NCBI GenBank assembly: GCA_042701975.1
Contig: CP170561.1
Location: forward strand, 4,712,001 to 4,776,000
DNA: 64,000 nucleotides
Source: JAFALK01 sp042701975
GTDB taxonomy: Bacteria; Pseudomonadota; Gammaproteobacteria; Burkholderiales; Burkholderiaceae_C
Direction: 5' to 3'
In this document: piece by piece, positions 27,689-36,004 of the stretch
Layout: each line of letters starts with the position of its first letter
How positions within the stretch are numbered: the stretch's first letter is position 1
The notes under the pieces: model-generated
What the model was told of the DNA's origin: nothing
What the model saw: the letters and a program-made list of their open reading frames with translations, nothing else
The model's database searches: none
Position numbers and translations under genes: made by a program

Positions 27689-28180
27689 TCAGGCGGAAAC
27701 GTCAGCCGACTGGAGCGACACCGCCTTCTTGCCTCCGGCCACCCGCTGCTGACCGACCTCGCGGAAGCCGAACTTGGCGTGGAAGCGTTCGGAGACCGGA
27801 TTGGGCGGATCCACGTCGAACTCGCAGGTGACCATCGGCACCTGCGTGGCGGCGGCATGAGCGAAGACATGCTTGTACAACCGGCGCCCTGCCCCGCTGC
27901 CCTGGCGCGCCTGCGACACGACCACGCGGTCCACGTAGAGAAAGCTGCCGTAGCGATCGGCAAACCAGCGGTAGTTGACGCTGTCGTACGCCGCGCCTTC
28001 GCGAAAGGCCAGCAGGAAGGCGATCACGGTGCCCGCGTCCTCGAGCACCATGTGAAGCTCGGCTTCGTGATCGAGGTGGATCAGCCGCTGCAGCGTCAGG
28101 GGGCTCAGGTAGCGGACGGACTCTTCGTTGAGGGCGAGGACGGCGGGGAAATCATCCGGCGTGGCAGGGCGAAGCGTCAT
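27689..28180 (-). CDS. GNAT family N-acetyltransferase
   Basis: A 163-aa GNAT protein starting at ATG 28180 (an upstream ATG at 28207 overlaps the previous gene). The acetyl-CoA-binding motif A is visible as VDRVVVSQARQGSGAGRRLY, with an R/Q-x-x-G-x-G/A core, and the C-terminal YxxxGF-like segment is FHAKFGFREVGQQ. The acetyl acceptor is unknown. It follows a small lipoprotein gene by 13 bases, so the two are probably cotranscribed. Confidence 0.87.
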   Translation of the reverse strand: MTLRPATPDDFPAVLALNEESVRYLSPLTLQRLIHLDHEAELHMVLEDAGTVIAFLLAFREGAAYDSVNYRWFADRYGSFLYVDRVVVSQARQGSGAGRRLYKHVFAHAAATQVPMVTCEFDVDPPNPVSERFHAKFGFREVGQQRVAGGKKAVSLQSADVSA

Positions 28181-28193
28181 GAGGCCGCGCTGG

Positions 28194-28667
28194 TCAGCCA
28201 GCCACATAGGAAACGGGGATCAGCTTGTACTTGGCCAGCACCTCGGCCGAAGGGCACGGAACCTCATCGAGGTAGAAGTGATAGCCCGTCGCAATCAGCG
28301 TGACGGGAACCACGACCTTGGCGACCGTGCTCGGCGACGCGCTCGTGCGCAGACAGACCCGCGAGCCGTGCTGCAACTTCAGCTGAACCTTGGTGGGCTC
28401 CGCGGACCTCGCCTGCACGAAGATCTCCCGATCGCCCGGCACCAGCTCCGCAACGACGTAGTCGGAGTTGGACAGCGACGCGAAGGCGGCGCCATTCGTT
28501 CCGATCGCAAGCGATACGGCTCCTGCAATGAAGGACGACTCCCGGAAAACCAGCACTTCTGCGCGCGCCGAAGAGGGTGGCTCGGGAATGGCCACGACGG
28601 GCTGGCTTGCGCAGCCGGCCAGAGAGGCAATGGCAAGGGCCCCGGGGAGGATTCGTGCAAGTTTCAT
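28194..28667 (-). CDS. Small lipoprotein, DUF2846-like
   Basis: A 157-aa lipoprotein with lipobox SLAGC (Cys19). The mature part has a beta-rich core: VLVFRESSFIAGAVSLAIG, then NGAAFASLSNSDYVVAELVPGD, a pattern of DUF2846-type domains in which a small ligand or peptidoglycan-like surface contact is presumed. The start is ATG at 28667; an upstream in-frame ATG at 28694 has no signal peptide directly behind it. Its function is not known. It shares an operon with a 65-aa membrane protein and the GNAT gene. Confidence 0.75.
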   Translation of the reverse strand: MKLARILPGALAIASLAGCASQPVVAIPEPPSSARAEVLVFRESSFIAGAVSLAIGTNGAAFASLSNSDYVVAELVPGDREIFVQARSAEPTKVQLKLQHGSRVCLRTSASPSTVAKVVVPVTLIATGYHFYLDEVPCPSAEVLAKYKLIPVSYVAG

Positions 28668-28697
28668 GGTGCGCGTAGCCGTAGGCCGGAACACGGG

Positions 28698-28895
28698 CTA
28701 GGCGTCACGCTTGAGTGCTGGCCACGACGACAGAGCGAAGACCCAAAGGAAGACGATGTTCAGCAGCGGAATCCAGGCCAGGAAAGACAGCGCGCCGGAG
28801 TAGCCCGCCTTGGAAAGGATCCTCCAGATCGGGTACTGAAGCACCGCCAGCCAGACCAGAACGACTATGAGATGCCAGATGCTGAATGAGCCCAT
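28698..28895 (-). CDS. Small membrane protein, function unknown
   Basis: A 65-aa protein with two hydrophobic helices (IWHLIVVLVWLAVLQYPIW and ALSFLAWIPLLNIVFLWVFA) and a short charged tail. The GYSG plus WIPLLN arrangement resembles small superinfection/phage-shock-like or PspC-type membrane proteins only loosely, so no family is claimed. The 30-base gap to the lipoprotein gene suggests one transcript. Confidence 0.7.
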   Translation of the reverse strand: MGSFSIWHLIVVLVWLAVLQYPIWRILSKAGYSGALSFLAWIPLLNIVFLWVFALSSWPALKRDA

Positions 28896-29240
28896 GTCTG
28901 AAAGTTTCCCTTGTAGTTTTGGCTGTTTTCAATGTCGCTACAGCTTAGCAAACGAAGGTACGGAGAAGGTCGAGCGATATCTTGGTCATGGACCCCAAGG
29001 ATTGAATTCAGCGGCTGCAAACAGTGTGCCGGCGCACGCGACGAGTTCCAGTGTCTCGCCAGCCGTGACAGAAACTGTGAGGTACTGTTTCGTCGGAGGT
29101 GCTTTGAATTCCAACGTATGTCGACCTGCGGTGACATTCGCTCAGGCTCTGCGACCGCGTCCGTTTTAGGCAACCCTGAAAATTCCGGATGACGGTCGTC
29201 CCCTGCCCGACCACCTCCGGCAGCCGGACAGCCGGGCGCC
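28896..29240. other. Gene-poor stretch with a decayed small gene
   Basis: About 345 bases between the small membrane protein and Dps. It is less GC-rich than its surroundings. Most of it is explained by the pseudogene described at 28986-29190. The part next to 28895 should carry the promoter of the small membrane gene. I see no clear terminator for Dps. Confidence 0.4.
28986..29190 (-). pseudogene. Decayed small exported-protein gene (possible)
   Basis: On the minus strand, one frame encodes a protein-like beta-rich tail: AGRHTLEFKAPPTKQYL, then VSVTAGETLELVACAG and a final NPWGP before a stop at 28986-28988. There is no start codon for this frame, and upstream in the same frame come TGA (29142-29144) and TAA (29166-29168), with residues such as GIFRVA still protein-like before them. 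The pattern of V-x-AGxHTLEF is common in small carrier or PEGA-like domains, similar in style to the DUF2846-like neighbour. It could be chance. Confidence 0.35.
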
Positions 29241-29747
29241 TCACTCCTCCAACAAGCTCCGCAACATCCAAGCCGTCTGCTCATGCACCGTCAACCGCTG
29301 CGTCAGCAGGTCAGCCGTCGGCTCATCGCTCGCCTTGTCGACCAGCGGAAAGAGGCCACGCGCTGTACGCGCCACGGTCTCATGGCCTTCGACGAGGATC
29401 CGCACCATGTCCATCGCCTTGGGCGGCTTCGCAGGGGCATCGGCCACGCTGGTGAGCTTGCTCATCTGCGCGTAGGAGCCTGGTGCAAAGTGGCCCAGGG
29501 CGCGGATGCGTTCGGCCACTGGGTCCACGGCGTTCCACAGCTCGGTGTACTGCAGCATGAACATCTGGTGCAGGGTGTTGAACATCGGCCCTGTCACGTT
29601 CCAATGGAAGTTGTGCGTGGACAGATACAGCGTATAGGTGTCGGCCAGCAGCTTGGACAGGCCGGCCGCGATCTGGGCGCGGTCCTTGTCGCTGATGCCG
29701 ATGTTGATGCTAGTGGCGCTGGCGGCGGCGCTGGGCTTCTTGGCCAT
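29241..29747 (-). CDS. dps: Dps family ferritin-like DNA-protection protein
   Basis: A 168-aa Dps protein. The four-helix core carries LSTHNFHWNVTGPMFNTLH with the first ferroxidase His and WNAVDPVAERIRALGHF with the Asp/Glu partners; these oxidise and store iron at the dimer interface. The Lys/Ala/Ser-rich N-terminus (MAKKPSAAASATS) is the type of tail that binds DNA. It protects DNA in stationary phase and under peroxide stress. No OxyR-like site was recognised before it. Confidence 0.92.
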   Translation of the reverse strand: MAKKPSAAASATSINIGISDKDRAQIAAGLSKLLADTYTLYLSTHNFHWNVTGPMFNTLHQMFMLQYTELWNAVDPVAERIRALGHFAPGSYAQMSKLTSVADAPAKPPKAMDMVRILVEGHETVARTARGLFPLVDKASDEPTADLLTQRLTVHEQTAWMLRSLLEE

Positions 29748-29800
29748 GGATGCATTCCTCTGCGGTTGAAACGACGGCCCTAGCCTACCTCAACGGCGTT

Positions 29801-29965
29801 TCAACAATCCCGCGTCACCACCGTGTTGCGCCCGGCCTGCTTGGCTTCGTACACGGCCTCGTCGGCCATCTTGAAGAGCTGGTCAAAGCCCATGATCTGC
29901 AGGCTGCCCTGCGCACTCACGCCGATGCTCGCGGTCACGGGCAGGGCGCGGGATTCACTCGCTGC
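29801..29965 (-). pseudogene. 3' remnant of a GGDEF (diguanylate cyclase) gene
   Basis: A minus-strand frame reads ALPVTASIGVSAQG, then FKMADEAVYEAKQAGRNTVV before a stop at 29801-29803. This is the last third of a GGDEF domain (the T-x-SIGV strand and the AD-x-A-x-Y-x-AK-x-x-GRN helix). The GGDEF motif itself and everything upstream are absent: the frame runs into the 3' end of the HD-GYP gene in another frame and has no proper start. It cannot make c-di-GMP. It looks like the leftover of a deletion or gene replacement. Confidence 0.75.
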
Positions 29966-31265
29966 GGAACATCTCCAACATCTCGTTGACGACCGACAGA
30001 TCGTCCTCTCCGAGCAGCGCGGCGCGCAGCAGACAGGCCCGCTCCAGCTCGCGCACGCGCCAGCCGAACTCGGTCACCAGGGCGCCGAGTTCCAGTCGCG
30101 CCTCGGGGTCGCCCAGATCGGCCTGCACGCGCTCGGGGTCGTCCAGGTTCAGGCCCGCACCCACGAAGGAGGCCTGCAACCGGTGCAGCCGCTGGTAGGC
30201 CTTGAGCATCACGCCGCGCAGCGCCGGGCTGGCCGTCACGCCATGCGTGGCGATCCACTGCTGCACTGCGCCGAAGCCTTGCGGAGCACGCAGGCCCGCG
30301 GGTGTTGCATCGCCCAGCGCAGCGTACTGAGAAGCCATCCACTCGGACAGCTCGGCCGTGCCGCGCAGCGCCTTGTGGATGGGCTCCAGCACGCGCGGGC
30401 TGAACTCGCCCGGGATCAGGCGCGAGGCCACGGTGGCGCGCAGCAGCCAGTCCGGGCCCTGCTCCAGCAGGCCGGCCAGCCACTCGGCCACGGCCAGCAG
30501 CTGGCTGGGCAGGAAGAAGTCTTCATTGGCCAGGCCGCGCGGATAGCCGAAGCCGTCGAGCCGCTCGTGATGGCTCAGCACGGCTTCCGCCACGACCGGG
30601 CCGGCGCCTTCCATGCGGGCCAGCACGCGCGAGCCGATCACGGGATGGCTCGCGATCGAGCGCCACTGCGCCGGCGAGAGCGGCGCCTGGCGGTCCTGCG
30701 TGATCGGCGGGATGGGCGGGATGAAGAGCTCGCCGATGTCGTGCAGCAGGCCAGCGAGCGTGAGCTGGCGGTGCAGCAGCCCCTTGCCCGGCAGCAGCCG
30801 CCGCGCCAACGCCAGCGTGAGCAGGGCCACGCTGACGGCGTGTTCGAGCCGGCCTTCGCGCTCGTCGGCATACACCGTCAGCAGCGCTTGCATGGACGGC
30901 GTGAGGCGCAGTTGGCCCAGCACTTCGATCAGCGTCGCCTCGGGCTTGTCCTCGTCGATGCGGGCCAGCAGCGGGTATTGCGCGAGCAGCCGCTCGGCGG
31001 TCTCGATGACCTGGGCCGAGTTCACGCCGTCGCGCACACCCAGGCAGTCCTCCAGCGGCCGCATCAGCGTGGCGCCTTTGAGGCGCAAGAGCACGTCGGC
31101 ATCGATCAGCGTGCCGGCCACGATCAGCTTGGCGCGGCTGGTGGCGACGACATCGGCCGCCGCATCGATCTTGCGCCGCGCGGCACAGGCCAGCAGCCGC
31201 GCAATGAAGTGCGGATCGAGCTCACCGGGAGCCACATTGAGTGCGGGATCCAGATCGTCGGTCAT
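29955..31265 (-). CDS. HD-GYP domain protein, probable c-di-GMP phosphodiesterase
   Basis: A 436-aa protein. An N-terminal helical region of about 130 residues is followed by the HD domain: LLHDIGELFIPP (His175-Asp176) and the full HD-GYP signature HHERLDGFGYP at about 232-242. HD-GYP enzymes break down cyclic di-GMP. No receiver domain and no membrane helix are visible, so the input signal is unknown. Its 3' end touches the GGDEF remnant, so synthesis and breakdown genes once stood side by side here. Confidence 0.87.
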   Translation of the reverse strand: MTDDLDPALNVAPGELDPHFIARLLACAARRKIDAAADVVATSRAKLIVAGTLIDADVLLRLKGATLMRPLEDCLGVRDGVNSAQVIETAERLLAQYPLLARIDEDKPEATLIEVLGQLRLTPSMQALLTVYADEREGRLEHAVSVALLTLALARRLLPGKGLLHRQLTLAGLLHDIGELFIPPIPPITQDRQAPLSPAQWRSIASHPVIGSRVLARMEGAGPVVAEAVLSHHERLDGFGYPRGLANEDFFLPSQLLAVAEWLAGLLEQGPDWLLRATVASRLIPGEFSPRVLEPIHKALRGTAELSEWMASQYAALGDATPAGLRAPQGFGAVQQWIATHGVTASPALRGVMLKAYQRLHRLQASFVGAGLNLDDPERVQADLGDPEARLELGALVTEFGWRVRELERACLLRAALLGEDDLSVVNEMLEMFRSE

Positions 31266-31376
31266 GCGCTCCCGGGGCCTGCCGCCGCAGCCTTGTCAGG
31301 GGAATGAGCTTCTCAGAATAACGCCTAATTCAAGCGTCATGCGCGCCCCTGCCGAGCTGCCGCCTACACTGATGTG

Positions 31377-32816
31377 ATGAACGCCCCGCTGTACTGGCCC
31401 AACCGCTTCGCGGCCCTGGGCGCCGCCTTCCACACCGAGCTGCCGACCCAGGGCCTGCCGGATCCGCACTGGGTGGCGACCAGCCCTGAATGCGCCACCC
31501 TGCTGGGCTTGCCGGCCGATTGGGCTGACGATCAGGCCTTGCAGGTGTTTTCCGGCAATGCGCTGTGGCCGGGCATGAAGAGCCTGGCCAGCGTCTACAG
31601 CGGCCATCAGTTCGGCGTCTGGGCCGGGCAGCTGGGCGATGGCCGGGCCCATTGGCTGGGTGAGATGCGCACCGGCTCCGGTGAGGCCTTCGAGCTGCAG
31701 CTCAAGGGTGCGGGCCGCACGCCCTACTCCCGCATGGGCGATGGCCGCGCCGTGCTGCGATCGTCGATCCGGGAATTTCTGTGCTCCGAGGCCATGGCCG
31801 CGCTGGGCATCCCGACGACGCGGGCGCTGAGCATCACGGCGTCTTCCGGCCTGCCGGTGCGCCGCGAGACGATGGAGACCGCTGCCATCGTCACCCGCGT
31901 GGCGCCGAGCTTCATCCGCTTCGGCCACTTCGAGCATTTCGCCCACAACGGCCGCATTGCCGAGCTGCGCCAGCTGGCGGACTTCTTCATCGAGCACCAC
32001 GCGCCCGAATGCCGCGAAGCCGCGGTGCCGGCGCTGGCCCTGGCCGAGAAGGTGGCGCGCCAGACGGCCGAGCTGATCGCCGACTGGCAGGGCGTGGGCT
32101 TCTGCCACGGCGTGATGAACACGGACAACATGTCCATGCTGGGCCTGACGCTGGACTACGGCCCCTTCGGCTTCATGGACGGCTTCAACCCCGGTCACAT
32201 CTGCAACCACTCCGACGATCGTGGGCGTTATGCCTACATCAACCAGCCCAATGTCGGCCTGTGGAACCTGCATGCGCTGGCCCATGCGCTGCTGCCGCTG
32301 GTGCCTGGCGAGGAGGAGGCCGCGAGCGAGGCCGCGCTGGCGGCCATCGGCGTCTACCGCGAGGCCTTTCCGCGGGCGCTGGTGCTGCGCTTCTGCGCCA
32401 AGCTGGGCCTGACCACTGTGCGCGAGGAAGATGCCAGCCTGATCGAGGACTGGCTGCAGCTGCTGGGTTCGGAGCGGGTGGACTTCACCCTCGCCCATCG
32501 CCGCCTGGGCACGCCGGCGGCGCGGGATCTCTTCATCGACCGCGCGGCCTTCGACGCCTGGTCGCTGCGCCACACCGAGCGGCTGAAGCACGAGCCGGCC
32601 GGCGCGCTGGAACGCATGCGCGCCGTGAACCCGGCCGTGGTGCTGCGCAACCACCTGGCCGAGAACGCGATCCGCGCCGCGCAGGGCGGAGACTTCTCGG
32701 AAGTGCAGCGACTCCAGCGCGTGCTGGCCACGCCGTTCGAAGATCCCGTGAACCCCGCCGATGCGGCCCTGCCCCCGGACTGGGCGGCCGAGCTGGAAGT
32801 CTCCTGCTCCTCCTGA
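31377..32816 (+). CDS. selO: Protein adenylyltransferase SelO (YdiU)
   Basis: A 479-aa pseudokinase-fold AMP transferase that adds AMP to Ser, Thr or Tyr of target proteins during oxidative stress. Recognisable segments: SVYSGHQFGVWAGQLGDGRA, ELQLKGAGRTPYSR, DGRAVLRSSIREFL, FCHGVMNTDNMSMLG and the metal-binding DYGPFGFMD. The C-terminus is EVSCSS, including the conserved Cys thought to form a redox disulphide in this family. GTG at 31374 directly before the ATG is another possible start. The C-terminal neighbour yciB begins 16 bases later. Confidence 0.95.
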   Translation: MNAPLYWPNRFAALGAAFHTELPTQGLPDPHWVATSPECATLLGLPADWADDQALQVFSGNALWPGMKSLASVYSGHQFGVWAGQLGDGRAHWLGEMRTGSGEAFELQLKGAGRTPYSRMGDGRAVLRSSIREFLCSEAMAALGIPTTRALSITASSGLPVRRETMETAAIVTRVAPSFIRFGHFEHFAHNGRIAELRQLADFFIEHHAPECREAAVPALALAEKVARQTAELIADWQGVGFCHGVMNTDNMSMLGLTLDYGPFGFMDGFNPGHICNHSDDRGRYAYINQPNVGLWNLHALAHALLPLVPGEEEAASEAALAAIGVYREAFPRALVLRFCAKLGLTTVREEDASLIEDWLQLLGSERVDFTLAHRRLGTPAARDLFIDRAAFDAWSLRHTERLKHEPAGALERMRAVNPAVVLRNHLAENAIRAAQGGDFSEVQRLQRVLATPFEDPVNPADAALPPDWAAELEVSCSS

Positions 32817-32832
32817 ACTAGACTCCCGGCCC

Positions 32833-33504
32833 ATGAAACTGCTGCTCGACTTCCTGCCGCTCCTGCTGTTCTTCGGCACCTACCGCTATGCGGACGGGCA
32901 TCAAGAATGGGCCGCGGCCTTTGCAAGCCAGCACTTCGGCTTCCTCGTTTCCGGCGGCAAGGTCGGCGTGGAAGAAGCGCCCGTGCTGCTCGCCACCCTG
33001 GTGGTGATGGTGGCCACCCTGCTCCAGGTGCTCGTGCTCAAGCTGCGCGGCAAGAAGGTCGACCTGATCCTGTGGATCAGTCTGGCCCTGGTGATGGTGC
33101 TGGGCGGCCTCACGATCTGGTTCCACGACGACACCTTCATCAAGTGGAAGCCCACCGGGCTGTACTGGGTGTCGGCACTGGTGTTCTGGGCCTCGAACGC
33201 AATCTGGAAGAAGAACATCATCCAGTCCATGCTGGGCAAGGACATGCAGCTGCCAGCGCAAGTCTGGGCCAACCTGAACCGCGCCTGGGTGCTCTTCTTC
33301 CTGGCCCTAGGTGTGCTCAACCTCTGGGTGGCCTACCACTTCAGCCGCTCGACCTGGGTGGACTTCAAGGCCTTCGGCGTCACGACGCTGATGGTGGTGT
33401 TCACCATCGGCCTGGGCTTCTACATGAGCCGCCATTTGCCCGAGCATGTGCCCGAGGAATCCGCCGCTGAAGAGAAGAAGGACGGCAGCGATGCTCAGGG
33501 ATGA
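32833..33504 (+). CDS. yciB: Septation protein A / YciB family membrane protein
   Basis: A 223-aa inner-membrane protein starting at MKLLLDFLPLLLFFGTYRYA, the characteristic YciB/IspA start. Five or so hydrophobic segments follow, with WKPTGLYW and WANLNRAWVLFFLALG typical of the family; the C-terminus is acidic and Lys-rich. YciB takes part in cell-envelope synthesis and division. It overlaps bolA by 14 bases, a gene order common in Burkholderiales. Confidence 0.93.
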   Translation: MKLLLDFLPLLLFFGTYRYADGHQEWAAAFASQHFGFLVSGGKVGVEEAPVLLATLVVMVATLLQVLVLKLRGKKVDLILWISLALVMVLGGLTIWFHDDTFIKWKPTGLYWVSALVFWASNAIWKKNIIQSMLGKDMQLPAQVWANLNRAWVLFFLALGVLNLWVAYHFSRSTWVDFKAFGVTTLMVVFTIGLGFYMSRHLPEHVPEESAAEEKKDGSDAQG

Positions 33505-33751
33505 AATCGAGTCGCGGCTGCGCGAAGCGCTCGCTCCCAGCGAGCTGACCATCACCGATGACAGCCACCTCCACGCCGGTCATGCCGGGGCCCGCGAAGG
33601 CGCCCATTTCAGCGTGCTGATCGTGAGCAATCGCTTTACAGGTGTTCACAGAGTGGGCCGACATCGGCTCGTATATCATGCGCTGGCCGAGCTGATGCGC
33701 TCGGGCATCCACGCGCTTGCGATCGATGCCCGCGCGCCCGGCGAGAGTTGA
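33491..33751 (+). CDS. bolA: BolA family protein
   Basis: An 86-aa BolA-like protein starting at ATG 33491. The class II KH-like fold shows in ELTITDDSHLHAGHAGAREG and HFSVLIVSNRFTG, with the conserved His residues that bind a [2Fe-2S] cluster together with a monothiol glutaredoxin. LVYHALAELM and a C-terminal HALAIDARAP close the fold. It is translated from the end of yciB by overlap and lies 68 bases upstream of a parvulin gene. Confidence 0.93.
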   Translation: MLRDEIESRLREALAPSELTITDDSHLHAGHAGAREGAHFSVLIVSNRFTGVHRVGRHRLVYHALAELMRSGIHALAIDARAPGES

Positions 33752-33819
33752 TCCGGCGACCCAGGGTTAGTGCCTAGGGCGCCATTTTTTTACCTGTTCG
33801 TTCACTGCTTCCTTCCACC

Positions 33820-34611
33820 ATGAAGAAGATCGTTCTCGCTGCCGTCATCGCGGCGCTGTCGGCCACGGCCGGCGCTCAAAACATCGCCGTCGTCAATGGC
33901 AAGCCCGTGCCCAAGGCGTCGTACGACCAGCTTCTCGGCCAGGTGACCAAGAATGGCCAGCCGGTGACGCCGGAGATGGAAGGCCAGGTCAAGGATGAAG
34001 TCGTGCTGCGCGCGATCTTCATGCAGGCTGCCGAGAAGGCCGGCATCCCGCAAACGGCTGACTACAAGGCCCAAATGGAACTGATGCGCCAGAGCATCAT
34101 GATCCGCAGCCTGTTCGCCGACTACATGAAGAAGAACCCGGTCAAGGAAGAAGACGCCAAGGCCGAGTACGAGAAGTTCAAGGCCGCCGGTTCGGGCACC
34201 GAATACCGTGCTCGCCACATCCTCGTGGAATCCGAAGACCAGGCCAAGGCCCTGATCGCCAAGATCAAGCTCGGCGCCAAGTTCGAAGACCTGGCCAAGA
34301 CCGAATCCAAGGACCCGGGCTCGGCCGCCAACGGTGGCGACCTCGACTGGGCCAACGGCAACAGCTATGTGCCCGAGTTCACCGCCGCACTGGCCGGCCT
34401 GAAGAAGGGCGAGATGACCGAGACCCCGGTGAAGAGCCAGTTCGGCTATCACATCATCAAGCTGGAAGACACCCGTCAGGCCACCTTCCCGGCCTTCGAC
34501 GACGTCAAGGCTCAGATCATGCAGCGCATGGAACAGCAGAAGCTGGGCGAGTACCAAGCTTCGCTGAAGAAGGCTGCCAAGACGGAATACAAGTTCAGCG
34601 GAGATCGTTGA
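33820..34611 (+). CDS. Periplasmic PpiC-type peptidylprolyl isomerase (parvulin)
   Basis: A 263-aa exported foldase. A signal peptide of about 19 residues (ending TAGA) is followed by an N-terminal chaperone part (VVNGKPVPKASYDQLL, the SurA-N-like region). The parvulin domain covers about 128-228: YRARHILVESEDQAKALI, DPGSAANGGDLDW, FGYHIIKLEDTR. It catalyses cis-trans isomerisation of proline bonds in outer-membrane or periplasmic clients. It belongs to the yciB-bolA neighbourhood and ends just before a strong terminator. Confidence 0.93.
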   Translation: MKKIVLAAVIAALSATAGAQNIAVVNGKPVPKASYDQLLGQVTKNGQPVTPEMEGQVKDEVVLRAIFMQAAEKAGIPQTADYKAQMELMRQSIMIRSLFADYMKKNPVKEEDAKAEYEKFKAAGSGTEYRARHILVESEDQAKALIAKIKLGAKFEDLAKTESKDPGSAANGGDLDWANGNSYVPEFTAALAGLKKGEMTETPVKSQFGYHIIKLEDTRQATFPAFDDVKAQIMQRMEQQKLGEYQASLKKAAKTEYKFSGDR

Positions 34612-34645
34612 TCATTGATCAGCGTCTGAGCTGAGCTCAAGACAC

Positions 34646-34676
34646 AGCCCGCCCGGTTCGCCCGGCGGGCTTTTTT
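34646..34676. terminator. Strong terminator between convergent genes
   Basis: AGCCCGCC pairs with GGCGGGCT, and the middle contains a stable TTCG-type loop; six T follow on the plus strand. It ends the parvulin transcript. It lies right at the 3' end of the ATPase gene (34680), so it may also work for that strand, though the A-rich side there is poorer. Confidence 0.85.
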
Positions 34677-34679
34677 CAT

Positions 34680-35351
34680 TCAGGCCGCGAGGCGCCCCGC
34701 CTCGATCCGCAGCTGCCGCTCACAGCGTCCGGCGATGCCCGTGTCGTGCGTGACCAGCACCAGCGTCGTCCCCGCCTCGCGGTTGAGCTCGAACATCAGC
34801 GCCATGACCTGCTCACCGGTGGCGTGGTCCAGGCTGCCGGTCGGCTCGTCGGCCAGCAGCAGGGCCGGACGCTGCACGAAGGCACGCGCAAGGGCGACGC
34901 GTTGCTGCTCGCCGCCGGACAGCACGCGCGGGTAATGCGAGAGCCGCGCACCCAGGCCCACGCGTTCGAGCATGCGGGCCGCCTGCGCCTTGGCATCGGC
35001 CAGGCCGCGCAGCTCCAGCGGCAGCATCACGTTCTCCAGCGCCGTGAGGTTGGGCAGCAGCTGGAAGCTCTGGAAGACGAAGCCCAGTTCGGCACCGCGC
35101 ACGGCGGCGCGCTGGTCTTCGTTCAGTGCAAAGAGATCCTGACCACGCAGGCGCACGGTGCCGCCCGTGGGCATGTCCAGGCCCGCGAGGATGGAGAGCA
35201 AGGTGCTTTTGCCCGAGCCCGAGGCGCCAACGATGGCCACCGATTCCTGCTGACGCAGCGTGAAGCTGATGTCATGCAGAATCGTCAGCTCGCCCGTGGC
35301 GTCGCTCACGCGTTTGGTCACGGCATCGACTTCGATCAGATGAGACGTCAT
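34680..35351 (-). CDS. ABC transporter ATP-binding protein (LolD/YbbA type)
   Basis: A 223-aa ATPase of the LolD/YbbA/MacB-type family. Walker A is GASGSGKST, the Q-loop is FVFQSFQLLP, the signature is LSGGEQQRVALARA, Walker B is LLLADEPTGSLD and the switch His is in LVTHDTG. In many gammaproteobacteria ybbA is divergent from tesA, as here, and is followed by a permease gene. No permease follows here: the gene ends at a terminator. The partner must be encoded elsewhere. Confidence 0.93.
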   Translation of the reverse strand: MTSHLIEVDAVTKRVSDATGELTILHDISFTLRQQESVAIVGASGSGKSTLLSILAGLDMPTGGTVRLRGQDLFALNEDQRAAVRGAELGFVFQSFQLLPNLTALENVMLPLELRGLADAKAQAARMLERVGLGARLSHYPRVLSGGEQQRVALARAFVQRPALLLADEPTGSLDHATGEQVMALMFELNREAGTTLVLVTHDTGIAGRCERQLRIEAGRLAA

Positions 35352-35997
35352 GGGGATCAGTAGAAGAACAGTCTTGCAGCACTTTAGCCTGCTCGCAGCC
35401 GGCCTCGCCCTAAACAGTGCTCGCGGTGCGAATGCGGCTGCAAACAGAACCATCGTCGTGCTCGGCGACAGCCTGTCGGCTGAATACGGCCTGGCGCGCG
35501 GCAGCGGCTGGGTGGCGCTGCTGGCCGAGCGGCTGGCGAAGGAGAAACGGCCTTATGAGGTCGTCAACGCCAGCATCAGCGGCGACACCACCTCGGGCGG
35601 CCGCAGCCGGCTGCCCACGGTGCTCCAGAAGAACAAGCCGGCCGTGCTCGTCATCGAGCTTGGCGGCAACGACATGCTGCGCGGCCTGCCCCTGGCCAGC
35701 TCGCGTGACAATCTGGCCGCCATGATCCACGCGGCGCAGGCTGCCGGCGCCAAGGTGCTGCTGGTGGGCATGCAGGTGCCGCCCAACTTCGGCCGTGCTT
35801 ACGTGGAGAGCTTCAGCGCCATGTATGCCGACCTGTCGCGCAGCGAGAAGACCGGGCTCGTGCCCTTCCTGCTGGCTGGCGTGGCAGAGAAACCCGATGT
35901 GGCCGACTGGTTCCAGGCCGACCGCATCCATCCGCTGGCCAAGGCGCATCCGCTGATGCTGGACAACGTCTGGCCGGCGCTCAAGAAACTGCTCTGA
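35350..35997 (+). CDS. tesA: SGNH arylesterase / lysophospholipase TesA-like, Tat signal
   Basis: A 215-aa SGNH hydrolase. Block I is VVLGDSLSAEYG with the nucleophile Ser, block III is IELGGNDMLRG with the oxyanion Asn, and the C-terminal dyad is in ADRIHPLAKAH. It hydrolyses esters or acyl-CoA/lysophospholipid-type substrates. The N-terminus reads MGISRRTVLQHFSLLAAG, with a twin-arginine motif SRRTVLQ and a hydrophobic stretch, so export by Tat is predicted, unlike the Sec-type signal of E. coli TesA. Its start codon shares bases with that of the divergent ATPase. Confidence 0.9.
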   Translation: MGISRRTVLQHFSLLAAGLALNSARGANAAANRTIVVLGDSLSAEYGLARGSGWVALLAERLAKEKRPYEVVNASISGDTTSGGRSRLPTVLQKNKPAVLVIELGGNDMLRGLPLASSRDNLAAMIHAAQAAGAKVLLVGMQVPPNFGRAYVESFSAMYADLSRSEKTGLVPFLLAGVAEKPDVADWFQADRIHPLAKAHPLMLDNVWPALKKLL

Positions 35998-36004
35998 GCA
36001 CCGG

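Noticed and set aside
25816..27831. A 671-codon plus-strand open frame opposite fadB
   Set aside because: His/Gln/Arg-rich nonsense pattern; fadB motifs on the other strand are unambiguous.
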